32,180 nt of DNA from Chryseobacterium sp. 36-9 (GTDB lineage Bacteria; Bacteroidota; Bacteroidia; Flavobacteriales; Weeksellaceae): the NCBI GenBank assembly GCA_001898785.1, contig MKVE01000017.1, positions 76,687 through 108,866 of the forward strand. The letters run 5' to 3'. Shown here piece by piece: positions 16,772 to 25,092 of this stretch. Every line of letters begins with the position of its first letter. Position 1 is the first letter of the stretch. Position numbers and translations under genes: made by a program. Under the pieces are notes generated by a model. It was not told the origin of the DNA and searched no databases. It saw only the letters and a list, made by a program, of their open reading frames with translations.

Positions 16772-17305
16772 TTAATCCTTAATCTTCGACCTGAACTTTT
16801 TCTGGTAGCTTTCCCATTCTTTTCGGGTCTTGATGTTTTTATATTCGTCGGAAGCAATCATTGTGAAATAGGGTTCCACTTCTTTGGCTTTGAGCGCTCC
16901 GGAAAGGCTGGTGATTGGATCTGCTTTCTCATCCAGAAAAACCATTGTCGGAATCATATTGATGTTCATATACTTGGAAAACTGGTGAAGCGGATTTTTT
17001 GTTTTCTTGTTTTTATAGTCAGGATTGATGAAGGTATGTCCGGCAAAACTAACTGTCTCATTGCCGTCACTTTCGAACTTAACAGCATAGAATTTTTCAT
17101 TGATAATCTTCGCAATCTCCGGATGATTGAACGTGAATTTGTCCATCTCTTTACAAGGTGCACACCAATCAGCATAGAAGTCAATCAGGATTTTTTTAGG
17201 CTCTTTTTTCTGCGCAGCCAAAGCCTGCGTCATCGTCATCCAGCGGACCTGTGCAAAACCCGAAGCTTGAATTAGAAATAAGGTTAATAATAGTATTTTT
17301 TTCAT
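16772..17305 (-). CDS. Secreted thioredoxin-like protein
   Basis: The protein has 177 residues. It has a Sec signal peptide with likely cleavage after Ala-Gln near residue 19, then a thioredoxin fold with active site WCAPC (Cys48 and Cys51) in FYADWCAPCKE, and the cis-proline segment MIPTMVFL. This is the thioredoxin_7/DsbD-gamma-like type common in the Bacteroidetes periplasm, likely reducing or shuffling disulfides of exported proteins. It is 54 bases downstream of a POT transporter gene on the same strand and may share its transcript. There is no linked DsbD-like membrane reductase in the window. Partner proteins are unknown. Confidence 0.88.
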   Translation of the reverse strand: MKKILLLTLFLIQASGFAQVRWMTMTQALAAQKKEPKKILIDFYADWCAPCKEMDKFTFNHPEIAKIINEKFYAVKFESDGNETVSFAGHTFINPDYKNKKTKNPLHQFSKYMNINMIPTMVFLDEKADPITSLSGALKAKEVEPYFTMIASDEYKNIKTRKEWESYQKKFRSKIKD

Positions 17306-17359
17306 CTGTGTTTATATTCAGTTAGCTTTCCATAATTATAGACGTTTCAATGATTCAGT

Positions 17360-18871
17360 TTACTTTACACCTTGCATTAGTTTTTTTACAAAAGGTGAAA
17401 TCAAAATTAATATTACTCCGGCAATTAGAGCGTATAATCCCAATTGTTTATATCCATCGGTATAAGTGATGAGCGCATCATAGTTGTTGGCGCCGGCTTT
17501 TACCTTTGCCATTCCTGCACCTATTTGTCCCGCAACATATTGTCCATAAGCAGAGGCAAGAAACCACATTCCCATCATCATTCCCTGTAGTTTTTCTGTA
17601 GACAGTTTTGTCATAATAGACAGTCCGATTGGTGATAAACATAGTTCTCCGAAAGTGATTACTAATAATGCAATGGTGAAAATATTAAGCGAGGTGATCC
17701 CTTGCAGATTAGCGAAAAATTTGGTTCCGAAAAGAATATAATAACCTAGTCCCAGGAATATAAAGCCTAACCCGAATTTATTAATAGTATTCGGTTCCAG
17801 TTTCTTTTTATTTAACCAGATCCAAAGTAATCCAACCAGAGGTGCCAGAAAAATGATAAAGAAAGCACCACCAGAATTGTTAACGCCATTTGGATCCAAT
17901 CCGAAAAGGTCTTTGTTGAGGTTTTTCGCTGCGAAAATACTTAATGAACCGCCGCTCTGTTCGTAGATTCCCCAGAATAAAATGGAGAAAATAATGAAAA
18001 TCAACGCTGCCCAAAGTTTTTTGCGTTCGGCTGAATTCACTTTTGTCATCTCGTAAAAAAGATAGAGCAGTGTCAATGGTCCGACCGTCCACATAAAATA
18101 ATCCGTGTATTGCGGAACGGAAACCATTATCATAATCAACGGAATGAAAACTAATGATAAAATGTAAACGCCATATTCTTTCCATTTGTCCAGTGGAGAA
18201 AATGTACCGTCAGCATTCAGCTTTTGAGGCTGAAGTCCAATTGGCCCAAGGCTTCTTTGTGTAAAAATGAAATTAATCAGACTAACGACCATAACAATAG
18301 CCGCTAATCCAAAAGCTATATTCCATCTTTTGTACTCCGGAATCAGATCTGAAAACATTTCGCCCTTTCCAATAGCAATACAAAGATAGCCTCCCAATAG
18401 CGCTCCAAGGTTGATTCCTGCATAGAACAGGGAAAATCCCGCATCTGTTCTGCTGTCATTAGGCTTATATAGTTTTCCAACCATTGTGGAGATATTCGGT
18501 TTGAAAAATCCTGTTCCCACAACAGTGAATGAAATTCCTAAAAAGAAATAATCGTGAGGATTGGCCGCAAGAATAAGGCTTCCGATAATCATCAGAATTC
18601 CGCCCCAAAATAAGGATTTTCTGAATCCAAGAATCTTATCGGCAAACAAACCGCCTACAAATGTAAATGCATAAACAAATGCCTGCGTTGCGCCATATTG
18701 AAGATTAGCCTGTTCATCGCCAAATTTTAATTGGGAAATCATAAAGAAAACGAGCATTCCCCGCATTCCATAAAAGCAAAAACGCTCCCACATTTCTGAG
18801 AAAAATAAAGACCAAATCTGTTTAGGGTATTTGCCTTTGAAATTCTGAATTTCTTCGAGGGTAAGATTCAT
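17360..18871 (-). CDS. POT family proton-dependent oligopeptide transporter (copy 1)
   Basis: The 503-residue MFS protein has 12 or more membrane helices. The POT signature ExxERF is at Glu26, Glu29, Arg30 and Phe31 in helix 1 (SEMWERFCFYG), and GNGFFKP-like GTGFFKPNIS occurs around 119-128. The helix-7 motif FWGIYEQSGGSL retains the conserved Glu (304), which takes part in proton coupling and peptide binding in known POTs. It should import di- and tripeptides with protons across the cytoplasmic membrane. It lies 22 bases downstream of a DUF1016 nuclease gene and upstream of a secreted thioredoxin. Two diverged paralogues are nearby (19947 and 22398). Confidence 0.92.
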   Translation of the reverse strand: MNLTLEEIQNFKGKYPKQIWSLFFSEMWERFCFYGMRGMLVFFMISQLKFGDEQANLQYGATQAFVYAFTFVGGLFADKILGFRKSLFWGGILMIIGSLILAANPHDYFFLGISFTVVGTGFFKPNISTMVGKLYKPNDSRTDAGFSLFYAGINLGALLGGYLCIAIGKGEMFSDLIPEYKRWNIAFGLAAIVMVVSLINFIFTQRSLGPIGLQPQKLNADGTFSPLDKWKEYGVYILSLVFIPLIMIMVSVPQYTDYFMWTVGPLTLLYLFYEMTKVNSAERKKLWAALIFIIFSILFWGIYEQSGGSLSIFAAKNLNKDLFGLDPNGVNNSGGAFFIIFLAPLVGLLWIWLNKKKLEPNTINKFGLGFIFLGLGYYILFGTKFFANLQGITSLNIFTIALLVITFGELCLSPIGLSIMTKLSTEKLQGMMMGMWFLASAYGQYVAGQIGAGMAKVKAGANNYDALITYTDGYKQLGLYALIAGVILILISPFVKKLMQGVK

Positions 18872-18893
18872 AATAAGTTTATGATATTAAATT

Positions 18894-19880
18894 TTAATTA
18901 TTGTTTTCTTTGTCTAGCTCAAACCGGATTCTATCTTGGTCTATAATCTGTTTCAGTTCTTCCTCTTTTGGAAGGTAGAGCAGATATTTGCTTGCAAAAA
19001 GATTATTCTTATCATTAAGGACAGAATATTTTACAATGGTTTCATCTTTTTCAGAACACAGCAAAATTCCGATTGTCGGATTATCGCCTTCGTTACGTTT
19101 CAAATCATCGTACATTCTGACATACATATCGATTTGTCCAATGTCCTGATGAGAAAGTTCTCCGGTTTTTAAATCAATGATGACAAAGCATTTCAGAATA
19201 TAATTGTAAAAAACCAAGTCGATATAAAAATCTGAAGTATCTGTAGAAATATGCTGCTGCCTGGCTACGAAGGCGAAACCTTTCCCAAACTCAAGCAGAA
19301 ATTTCTGAATGTGGTCAATAATGGCAGTTTCGATTTCTTTTTCCGAAATCTTTTCATTCGTTTTTAATCCTAAAAATTCAAAAATGTATGGGTCCTTCAG
19401 AACGCTTTGGATATTATCAACAGGAGATTTCTTATGTTCCAAAACTCTTTCGTAAGCCAGAGAATTGATTTGTATTTTGAGGTCTCTGGAACTCCAGTGA
19501 TTTTGTATAGATTCTTCTATATAGTAATTGATTTTATTAGGATTATCTATTTTTAAAAGCAATCTGTAATGAGTCCAGGTCAATTCGTGACGCAATGCGT
19601 CACATTTTGGAAATGCATTAAAAAAAGAGCGCATATTTCTAAGATTGCTCTCATCAAAACCTTTTCCGAATTCGAAAGTCAGTTTTTTAGAAAGATTTTT
19701 AAGAACAAATTTTCCATACTCTGCACGCTCATTTCCTTTTTGTTCATCTTCTACAATGAGTTGTCCGATTTTCCAATACGAAATCAACAGAGTAGAGTTC
19801 GCCATTCGAAAAACACGTTCGCGCGATTGATTAATAATTTCTTTTACGGAAAGAAACAAAGAGTCTTCTGAGATTTCCAT
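18894..19880 (-). CDS. DUF1016/YhcG-type PD-(D/E)XK nuclease domain protein
   Basis: The protein has 328 residues. The N-terminal DUF1016 helical domain (about 10-150) contains the typical YWKIGQLIVE and ELTWTHYRLLLKI segments. The C-terminal PD-(D/E)XK fold (about 165-300) shows FYIDLVFYN with Asp221 and IIDLKTG with Asp236-Leu-Lys238, the expected catalytic triad pattern. YhcG-type proteins are patchily distributed, often near restriction-modification or mobile DNA, and their role is poorly known; a defence or repair function is only a hypothesis. Here the gene sits between two POT transporters, right behind the terminator of one, which looks like an insertion into a transporter cluster. 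No DNA methylase, integrase or inverted repeat is adjacent. Confidence 0.88.
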   Translation of the reverse strand: MEISEDSLFLSVKEIINQSRERVFRMANSTLLISYWKIGQLIVEDEQKGNERAEYGKFVLKNLSKKLTFEFGKGFDESNLRNMRSFFNAFPKCDALRHELTWTHYRLLLKIDNPNKINYYIEESIQNHWSSRDLKIQINSLAYERVLEHKKSPVDNIQSVLKDPYIFEFLGLKTNEKISEKEIETAIIDHIQKFLLEFGKGFAFVARQQHISTDTSDFYIDLVFYNYILKCFVIIDLKTGELSHQDIGQIDMYVRMYDDLKRNEGDNPTIGILLCSEKDETIVKYSVLNDKNNLFASKYLLYLPKEEELKQIIDQDRIRFELDKENNN

Positions 19881-19894
19881 TATACGAATTTAAC

Positions 19895-19921
19895 AAAAAA
19901 CCACCGAATATCCGGTGGTTT
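19895..19921 (-). terminator. Terminator after POT copy 2
   Basis: Arms AAACCACCG (19898-19906) and CGGTGGTTT (19913-19921) with a 6-base loop. Read on the - strand the hairpin ends in a T run. It separates the POT gene at 19947 from the nuclease gene that starts at 19880. Confidence 0.85.
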
Positions 19922-19946
19922 GAATTTATAATCAATGTGAAAATTT

Positions 19947-21662
19947 TTATTTCACACCGTGCATCATTCTCTTAAGAATTGGCGATAAGAAGGCTAATAA
20001 TACGGCTGCAATTCCACAAAGAACCACGAATACCATAAAGAATTCGAAAAGATTGTGAATGGTAAAACCTGCGAATGTTGTGTATTCTGTCGGCAATTGC
20101 GCTGTAGCAAAAGCCTTTGCCTGTTCAGGATTAAGTGTTATTTTTTTATCCAGAACATCCTGAAGATTAACACCAATTTCCTGCGCTTTTGCAAATTTGT
20201 CTCCAGTTGCAGGGATGATTGCTCCCAAAGTTCCGGCTAACGCGTAACCTGCAGCATTGGCGATGAAGAATACACCATATAATAAAGATGAGAATCTTTT
20301 TGGCGCTAATTTACCAACCAAAGACAATCCGATTGGCGATAAACAAAGTTCACCCATTGTTTGGATCAGATACAGTAGAATCAACCATTTGATTGCTAAT
20401 AATCCTGAGTTTCCAAGGTCTTTTACGTTGTAAGCGATGATGAAATAAGATAGTGCAATCAAAGCTAAACCAATCGCCTGTTTCAAAGGAGAAACCGGCT
20501 CTTTGCCTTTAGCTCTTAATTTATCCCAAAGCAAACTGAATGGTAAAGCCAAAAGCACCACGAAAAGCCCGTTGAAAATCTGAACCATTGATGGCGGCAT
20601 ATCCCAGCCAAAAATATTTCTGTCAGTTTGATTATCTGCGATGAAGGTTAGTGATGAACCTGCTTGTTCAAAAGCTGCCCAGAAGAAAATAATGAAAAAC
20701 GAAACAATGTAGATTACCCAGATTCTTTGTCTTTCGATTTTATTTTCAGCAGAACTCATAATCAGGAATGCTAATGAAATCCCGGCTGCATAGATGAAAG
20801 GATAAATGATTCCCTTAATCAGCTGTCCCATTTCCACAGAATTGAATCCAAATTCGCCTACTAAAAAATATCTGAAGACAAAAAACAAAATCACAAATAA
20901 TACCGTTGTTATTCCCATCGCTTTTCCTGTGAATTTTGCTGTTTGGGCTTCACCTTCTTCAAAGTCTTCGCTTGTATTATGCTTTGGTAATCCTCCGATT
21001 GGTCTTCCTTCCGGTGTTACCACATATCTGTTTTTAAGGATGAAGAATGTCACTGTTCCGATGATCATTGCAATAGATGCGGCTAAGAATCCCCATTTGA
21101 AAGCAAAGATATCTCTTACCCCGGCAGCATCTTTGACATCACCTACGTATGGACAAATGAACTGACCTAGAAATGCTCCGATATTGATTCCCATATAGAA
21201 AATCGTGAAAGCAGAATCCAGTTTGGACTTTTCTTGCTTTGGATAAAGACTTCCCACCATTGATGAGATATTCGGTTTGAAGAATCCATTCCCGAAAATA
21301 ATGATGAAAAGTGCCAGCCACATCAGGCCTTTTGCACCTCCAAGATTGTCAGAAAAAGTAGATGCGCTCAGGAAAAGTAGGAATTGTCCAATTGCCATCA
21401 AACTTCCTCCAAGAATAATACAGTTCCTGTTTCCAAGATATTTATCAGAAATAAAACCTCCTAAAAGCGGCGTTAAATAACACAATGCTAAAAATCCACC
21501 ATAGATGATAGAAGCATCGGCTTCTCTTATTAAGAGAGAGTTTACCATAAATAAGGTAAGTAAAGCTCTCATTCCATAGAAATTAAAACGCTCCCACATC
21601 TCCGTCCCAAAAAGGACCCATAGACCTCTAGGATGTTTTGAATTAGTCTGAACTGTCTCCAT
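19947..21662 (-). CDS. POT family proton-dependent oligopeptide transporter (copy 2)
   Basis: The protein has 571 residues. Helix 1 has the POT signature Glu21, Glu24, Arg25, Phe26 (TEMWERFNFYG). GNGFFKPNISS appears near 124-134, and helix 7 keeps the coupling Glu332 in FEQAGSSLTF. It is longer than copy 1: a cytoplasmic linker around 212-245 (acidic SEDFEEGE) and an extra loop near 485-525 rich in Lys/Ala account for the difference. The predicted role is proton-driven di/tripeptide uptake. A -7 box, TATATTTG, lies at 21702-21695 on the - strand, 33 bases from the ATG, and the gene ends in its own terminator, so it is transcribed alone. Confidence 0.92.
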   Translation of the reverse strand: METVQTNSKHPRGLWVLFGTEMWERFNFYGMRALLTLFMVNSLLIREADASIIYGGFLALCYLTPLLGGFISDKYLGNRNCIILGGSLMAIGQFLLFLSASTFSDNLGGAKGLMWLALFIIIFGNGFFKPNISSMVGSLYPKQEKSKLDSAFTIFYMGINIGAFLGQFICPYVGDVKDAAGVRDIFAFKWGFLAASIAMIIGTVTFFILKNRYVVTPEGRPIGGLPKHNTSEDFEEGEAQTAKFTGKAMGITTVLFVILFFVFRYFLVGEFGFNSVEMGQLIKGIIYPFIYAAGISLAFLIMSSAENKIERQRIWVIYIVSFFIIFFWAAFEQAGSSLTFIADNQTDRNIFGWDMPPSMVQIFNGLFVVLLALPFSLLWDKLRAKGKEPVSPLKQAIGLALIALSYFIIAYNVKDLGNSGLLAIKWLILLYLIQTMGELCLSPIGLSLVGKLAPKRFSSLLYGVFFIANAAGYALAGTLGAIIPATGDKFAKAQEIGVNLQDVLDKKITLNPEQAKAFATAQLPTEYTTFAGFTIHNLFEFFMVFVVLCGIAAVLLAFLSPILKRMMHGVK

Positions 21663-21694
21663 ATAAATTAATTGTTAAATTTTCTTAAAGGTAA

Positions 21695-21702
21695 CAAATA
21701 TA
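21695..21702 (-). promoter_or_regulatory. -7 promoter box for POT copy 2
   Basis: TATATTTG on the - strand matches TAnnTTTG exactly. The nearest TTG triplets are 12 or 26 bases upstream, outside the usual spacing. Confidence 0.5.
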
Positions 21703-21779
21703 GTTTTTTTTCATCAACGTAAGTGATTCAAGTTGCTGTTTATGCAAGATTTAATAATCCATATTTTACAGATTTGATT

Positions 21780-21787
21780 TAATTTTG
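21780..21787 (+). promoter_or_regulatory. -7 promoter box for the GNAT gene at 21795
   Basis: TAATTTTG ends only 7 bases before the ATG at 21795. Transcription would start at or next to the start codon, so the mRNA may be leaderless or translation may use the second Met codon at 21801. Confidence 0.4.
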
Positions 21788-21794
21788 TCTTTTT

Positions 21795-22304
21795 ATGGAA
21801 ATGTATTTAGAATTTAGAAAGGCAATTACCGAAGATTCTTCGGTGATTTGGGAAATATTACAGGACGCTATTACAAGGAGAAAAAACGACGGCAGCCGGC
21901 AGTGGCAGGATGGTTATCCGAACTTAGAAACTGTAAAATCTGATATCGAAAAAGGATTGGGTTATGTTTTACTGGTTGACGGGATTATTGCCGGTTACAG
22001 TGCACTTATTTTCAATGATGAGCCGGCTTATGACGCTATCGAAGGTGAATGGCTGACTAATGGAGACTTTTTGGTAGTTCATAGAGTTGCGATTTCAGAT
22101 AAATTTGCGGGGAAAGGTTTATCTAAAAAGATTTTTAGTTTTATCGAAGATGTTGCAAAACAGAATAATACATTCAGTATAAAAGTGGATACCAACTTTG
22201 ATAATCCGGCAATGCTGGCGATTCTGGATAAATTAGGCTACCAATATTGTGGAGAAGTTCATTTCCGGGGAAGTGCAAGGAAAGCTTTTGAAAAAGTATT
22301 ATGA
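21795..22304 (+). CDS. GNAT family N-acetyltransferase
   Basis: This is a 169-residue single-domain GNAT protein. VHRVAISDKFAGKGLSKKIFSFI carries the acetyl-CoA loop (K-F-A-G-K-G-L-S), and VDTNFDNPAMLAILDKLGYQYCGEVHFRG is the usual C-terminal half with the substrate-side strand. GYSALIFNDEPAYDAIEG resembles other uncharacterised Bacteroidetes acetyltransferases that handle small molecules; the substrate is unknown. It is the only + strand gene between two - strand POT genes and ends at a bidirectional terminator. The very short distance between the -7 box and ATG is unusual. Confidence 0.88.
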   Translation: MEMYLEFRKAITEDSSVIWEILQDAITRRKNDGSRQWQDGYPNLETVKSDIEKGLGYVLLVDGIIAGYSALIFNDEPAYDAIEGEWLTNGDFLVVHRVAISDKFAGKGLSKKIFSFIEDVAKQNNTFSIKVDTNFDNPAMLAILDKLGYQYCGEVHFRGSARKAFEKVL

Positions 22305-22327
22305 CTTTATTGAAATTTAAGCAAATA

Positions 22328-22360
22328 AAAAGCGAAATTAATTAGACTAATTTCGCTTTT
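22328..22360. terminator. Bidirectional terminator between GNAT and POT copy 3
   Basis: Perfect 13-bp arms, 22328-22340 and 22348-22360, with a 7-base loop, A run on the left and T run on the right. It lies between stops at 22304 (+) and 22398 (-). Confidence 0.85.
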
Positions 22361-22397
22361 GCTTTCTATGAATTTCTATGAATAGGTCTTTGTCGAT

Positions 22398-24068
22398 TTA
22401 ATGTCCACTTTCTTTCATTATTCTGTTCAGTCGTTTTAGCATCATTAATCCTAGCAATGTTGCAAATATCAATAAGCCAAAATTGACTAGGAAATAATTG
22501 GCTTTGTTTTCATAATTGTACCAGGTACTTGCAAGGATTCCCGACAATTTGTTCCCAACAGAATTGGCTAAGAAGAATCCTCCCATCATCAAGGCTGTCA
22601 ATCTTGCCGGAGATAATTTTGAAACGAATGATAATCCCATTGGCGACAGGCAAAGTTCCCCAATTGTTACTACGCCGTATCCCGCAATCAACCAAAGTGA
22701 AGAGACTTTTTCTGCACCATTATTTCCAGCATAAACGGCTGCAACCATTACAAGACAAGATAAGCTGGTGATGAATAATCCCAAAACGATTTTCGTGGGC
22801 GTCAAAGGTTCTTTTCCTCGTTTTCTCAGCATTGCCCAGAAACCAACAATGACTGGCGTTAAAGCTATTACCCAAAAAGGATTGATCGATTGGAATAACT
22901 CTGTGTTGTATAGGAAAACAGGTTTGTCGGGATTGGATTCTAATTCTGCTTTTTTCCCAGCGGAAACATTTCTAAAGTATATATCTTTTCCGGTTTCTTT
23001 TAAGGTTTTTCCATCAGCATCTTTCTGAGACCGGAATTGCTCATCAAAAATAGGTGTCTCTTTATCAGCATAACTTTTCTCCTCGACAAGATATAGCGAA
23101 GCCAAAGGCTTTTCGACTTTTTCAGACACGCTTCTATCTGTGTAATAATTCGCCCAACGTGTCAAAGCTGTTCCATTTTGTTTAAAAACCGCCCAGAAAA
23201 ACATACTGATGAGGAATATCGAAAGCAAAGCCCCAATCGCCGGTTTCTCCAATGGATTCGATTTGAAATACAACGAAACGTAAAAGTAAATCACGGGAAT
23301 GCAGGCAAAAATAAAGGCGTCCGTATTCGTACTTCCGAAAATGTTGGTTCCTAAAACCATTGTTGGAGCAAACCAGCCGATAACGCCCGCTATAATCGCA
23401 GGAACAAAAACTTTCATCAGGATTTCAGACAATTTGGTGTCACCTTCCTGTTTCGGTTTCATCTGTGCCGCATGGATGTAGTGCTTTCTGCCAATCGTAA
23501 AAATGACCAATCCAAGCAACATCCCAACTCCGGCTGTTATAAATGCTTCGCCCCAACCGAATTTGTTACGCATAAATGCCGCAATGATATTACAGATAAA
23601 TGCCCCGATGTTGATTCCCATATAGAAAATATTGTAACCGGAGTCTTTGTTCGCTTTATAAGGTTCTTCGGAATATAGATTTCCCAAAAGTGTAGAAATG
23701 GTTGGTTTGAAAAAGCCATTCCCAATAATAATTAATGCAAGCGAACCGTAAAACAGAGGCAATTCTTTAAAAACACCAACGCCGATATACCCAATTGCCA
23801 TCAAAACGCCGCCAAGATAAATGGATCTGATGTAACCTAAAACGCGGTCTGCCAAAAATCCGCCAAGAAAAGGTGTAAGATAAGTGAGCGCAATGAAGGT
23901 TCCGAAAATATCATCGGCATCTTTATCCGGTATTCCCAATCCGCCGGCAACGCCTTGTGGCTCTATCAGATAGAGAACGAAAATGCCCAGAATCAAATAG
24001 TAACCGAAACGTTCCCACATCTCGGTAAAAAACAAATAAGGTAAACCTTTAGGATGCTTAGTCTTCAT
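22398..24068 (-). CDS. POT family transporter (copy 3) with altered helix-7 motif
   Basis: This 556-residue member of the POT/PTR2 branch of the MFS has Glu16, Glu19, Arg20, Phe21 and the classic Tyr-Tyr of the signature (TEMWERFGYY). GNGFFKPTIST is at 116-126. The helix-7 motif reads FWAVFKQNGTAL: Lys296 stands where copies 1 and 2 have Glu, the residue tied to proton and substrate binding in studied POTs. A charged insert of about 80 residues (roughly 305-385) follows helix 7 and should face outside the cytoplasm. Both changes suggest a different substrate or coupling. A TATTTTTG box is at 24099-24092 on the - strand. It is transcribed alone between two terminators. Confidence 0.9.
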   Translation of the reverse strand: MKTKHPKGLPYLFFTEMWERFGYYLILGIFVLYLIEPQGVAGGLGIPDKDADDIFGTFIALTYLTPFLGGFLADRVLGYIRSIYLGGVLMAIGYIGVGVFKELPLFYGSLALIIIGNGFFKPTISTLLGNLYSEEPYKANKDSGYNIFYMGINIGAFICNIIAAFMRNKFGWGEAFITAGVGMLLGLVIFTIGRKHYIHAAQMKPKQEGDTKLSEILMKVFVPAIIAGVIGWFAPTMVLGTNIFGSTNTDAFIFACIPVIYFYVSLYFKSNPLEKPAIGALLSIFLISMFFWAVFKQNGTALTRWANYYTDRSVSEKVEKPLASLYLVEEKSYADKETPIFDEQFRSQKDADGKTLKETGKDIYFRNVSAGKKAELESNPDKPVFLYNTELFQSINPFWVIALTPVIVGFWAMLRKRGKEPLTPTKIVLGLFITSLSCLVMVAAVYAGNNGAEKVSSLWLIAGYGVVTIGELCLSPMGLSFVSKLSPARLTALMMGGFFLANSVGNKLSGILASTWYNYENKANYFLVNFGLLIFATLLGLMMLKRLNRIMKESGH

Positions 24069-24091
24069 AACTTAATTTTTCACAACGTTTC

Positions 24092-24099
24092 CAAAAATA
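24092..24099 (-). promoter_or_regulatory. -7 promoter box for POT copy 3
   Basis: TATTTTTG on the - strand matches TAnnTTTG, 23 bases before the ATG. No TTG is seen at the usual distance upstream. Confidence 0.45.
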
Positions 24100-24120
24100 G
24101 GATTTTAAATTTAATATACG

Positions 24121-24149
24121 AAAAAGCCTCTCTGATTTGAAAGGCTTTT
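24121..24149 (-). terminator. Terminator after the secreted unknown gene
   Basis: 8-bp arms AAAAGCCT (24122-24129) and AGGCTTTT (24142-24149); on the - strand the hairpin runs into a T run. It is 8 bases past the stop at 24157. Confidence 0.75.
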
Positions 24150-24156
24150 GTTGTAT

Positions 24157-24768
24157 TTACTCTTTAAGCATTTGAAAATAAGGCGTAATCCTTTTCTTCA
24201 TTTCTTCTCTTTCTGCGTTCAGCTCAGCCTGGATTTTTCCTTTGTCTTCCTGCAGAGCTTTAATCATTTGCGAATAATTTTTCGGGTCTTTCAGCTTTTT
24301 ATAACCTTTGGTTTTGCTGATGTAGGTGTAATCATTGTTCTCATAATAATCCTGCGTCATTTTCAAAACCTTTGCATAATTGTCAGCATCAACAGCCAGA
24401 TATATAAATAGACCTTCCTCCAGCAAGGTGTCATATTCACTACCAGTAGTATAATGTTCCTGTCCCAGATTATTAAGGTCTTCTGTTCTCATTTTCCCGA
24501 GATAGAATAGAAATCCACTTTCGTTATATTGATGATTCCTGAAATATTCCATTGATTTTTCAAAATACTTAACAGGATATTCTTTATCCGCTAATTTAGC
24601 GTCCGAAAGAACTTTTTTGGAATCAATTTGCGCTATTTTCCCAACCGCTAATAATGAATCCGATTTATCAATGACATTTTTGTACAGCAACAATACTTCT
24701 TTATCACTTTGACTAAAAATCATAATGTCAAATAGAAATAGAATGGGGACGATGATTTTGCGATTCAT
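24157..24768 (-). CDS. Unknown secreted protein
   Basis: I do not recognise a family. The 203-residue protein begins with a signal peptide (NRKIIVPILFLFDIMIFSQ, cleavage near residue 20), has no lipobox, and is otherwise soluble and helical. A central segment, YFEKSMEYFRNHQYNESGFLFYLGKMR, looks like a TPR-type helical hairpin. The C-terminus is strongly charged (about 168-195, with NAEREEMKKRI) and may form a coiled coil. It is transcribed alone, divergent from the toxin-antitoxin pair, and ends in its own terminator. It could be a periplasmic stress or scaffold protein, but no function is supported. Confidence 0.75.
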   Translation of the reverse strand: MNRKIIVPILFLFDIMIFSQSDKEVLLLYKNVIDKSDSLLAVGKIAQIDSKKVLSDAKLADKEYPVKYFEKSMEYFRNHQYNESGFLFYLGKMRTEDLNNLGQEHYTTGSEYDTLLEEGLFIYLAVDADNYAKVLKMTQDYYENNDYTYISKTKGYKKLKDPKNYSQMIKALQEDKGKIQAELNAEREEMKKRITPYFQMLKE

Positions 24769-24820
24769 AAATTTAGGATGTGATTAAAGATAGCTTTTTT
24801 CAGCCAATTAAAAAAATTGC

Positions 24821-24828
24821 TAACTTTG
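24821..24828 (+). promoter_or_regulatory. -7 promoter box for the toxin-antitoxin pair
   Basis: TAACTTTG matches TAnnTTTG, 21 bases before the antitoxin ATG. No well-spaced TTG is visible. Confidence 0.45.
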
Positions 24829-24849
24829 ATAAGGCTAAACACTTGAACA

Positions 24850-25092
24850 ATGGAAATCACAATAAAAGATTTAGAAAAGGATTTGAAATCGCTGCCGACG
24901 GAACTTCTTCAGCAGGTGAGCGATTATGTGGCATTTTTAAAATTTAAGCACAGACAAGATTCAAATGATATGAGGCTGGAAGATTGGCAAAAAGAAATCT
25001 TGGATGAGAGATTATTGTATCTTGAAAAAAATCCTAATAATACTTTAGATTTTGATAATACAATTGCAGAATTGAAGAAAAAATATTCCTAA
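24850..25092 (+). CDS. Antitoxin of a type II toxin-antitoxin pair (DUF2281-like)
   Basis: The protein has 80 residues. The N-terminal segment with LKSLPTELLQQVSDYVAFLKFK resembles the DUF2281/VapB-like antitoxin pattern, in which a helix-turn segment with P-x-E-L-L-x-x-V-x-D-Y-V/I-x-F-L is common. The rest is charged and likely disordered until it binds toxin. The stop codon is directly followed by the ATG of the toxin with no gap, the arrangement expected for coupled translation. Such proteins neutralise the toxin and often repress their own promoter. The identification rests on this pattern and on the toxin next to it. Confidence 0.78.
   Translation: MEITIKDLEKDLKSLPTELLQQVSDYVAFLKFKHRQDSNDMRLEDWQKEILDERLLYLEKNPNNTLDFDNTIAELKKKYS

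Noticed and set aside
20806-21165. 119-codon + strand frame inside POT copy 2
   Set aside because: Antisense shadow of a transporter gene; its Pro/Ser/Ile-rich sequence mirrors hydrophobic codons on the other strand.
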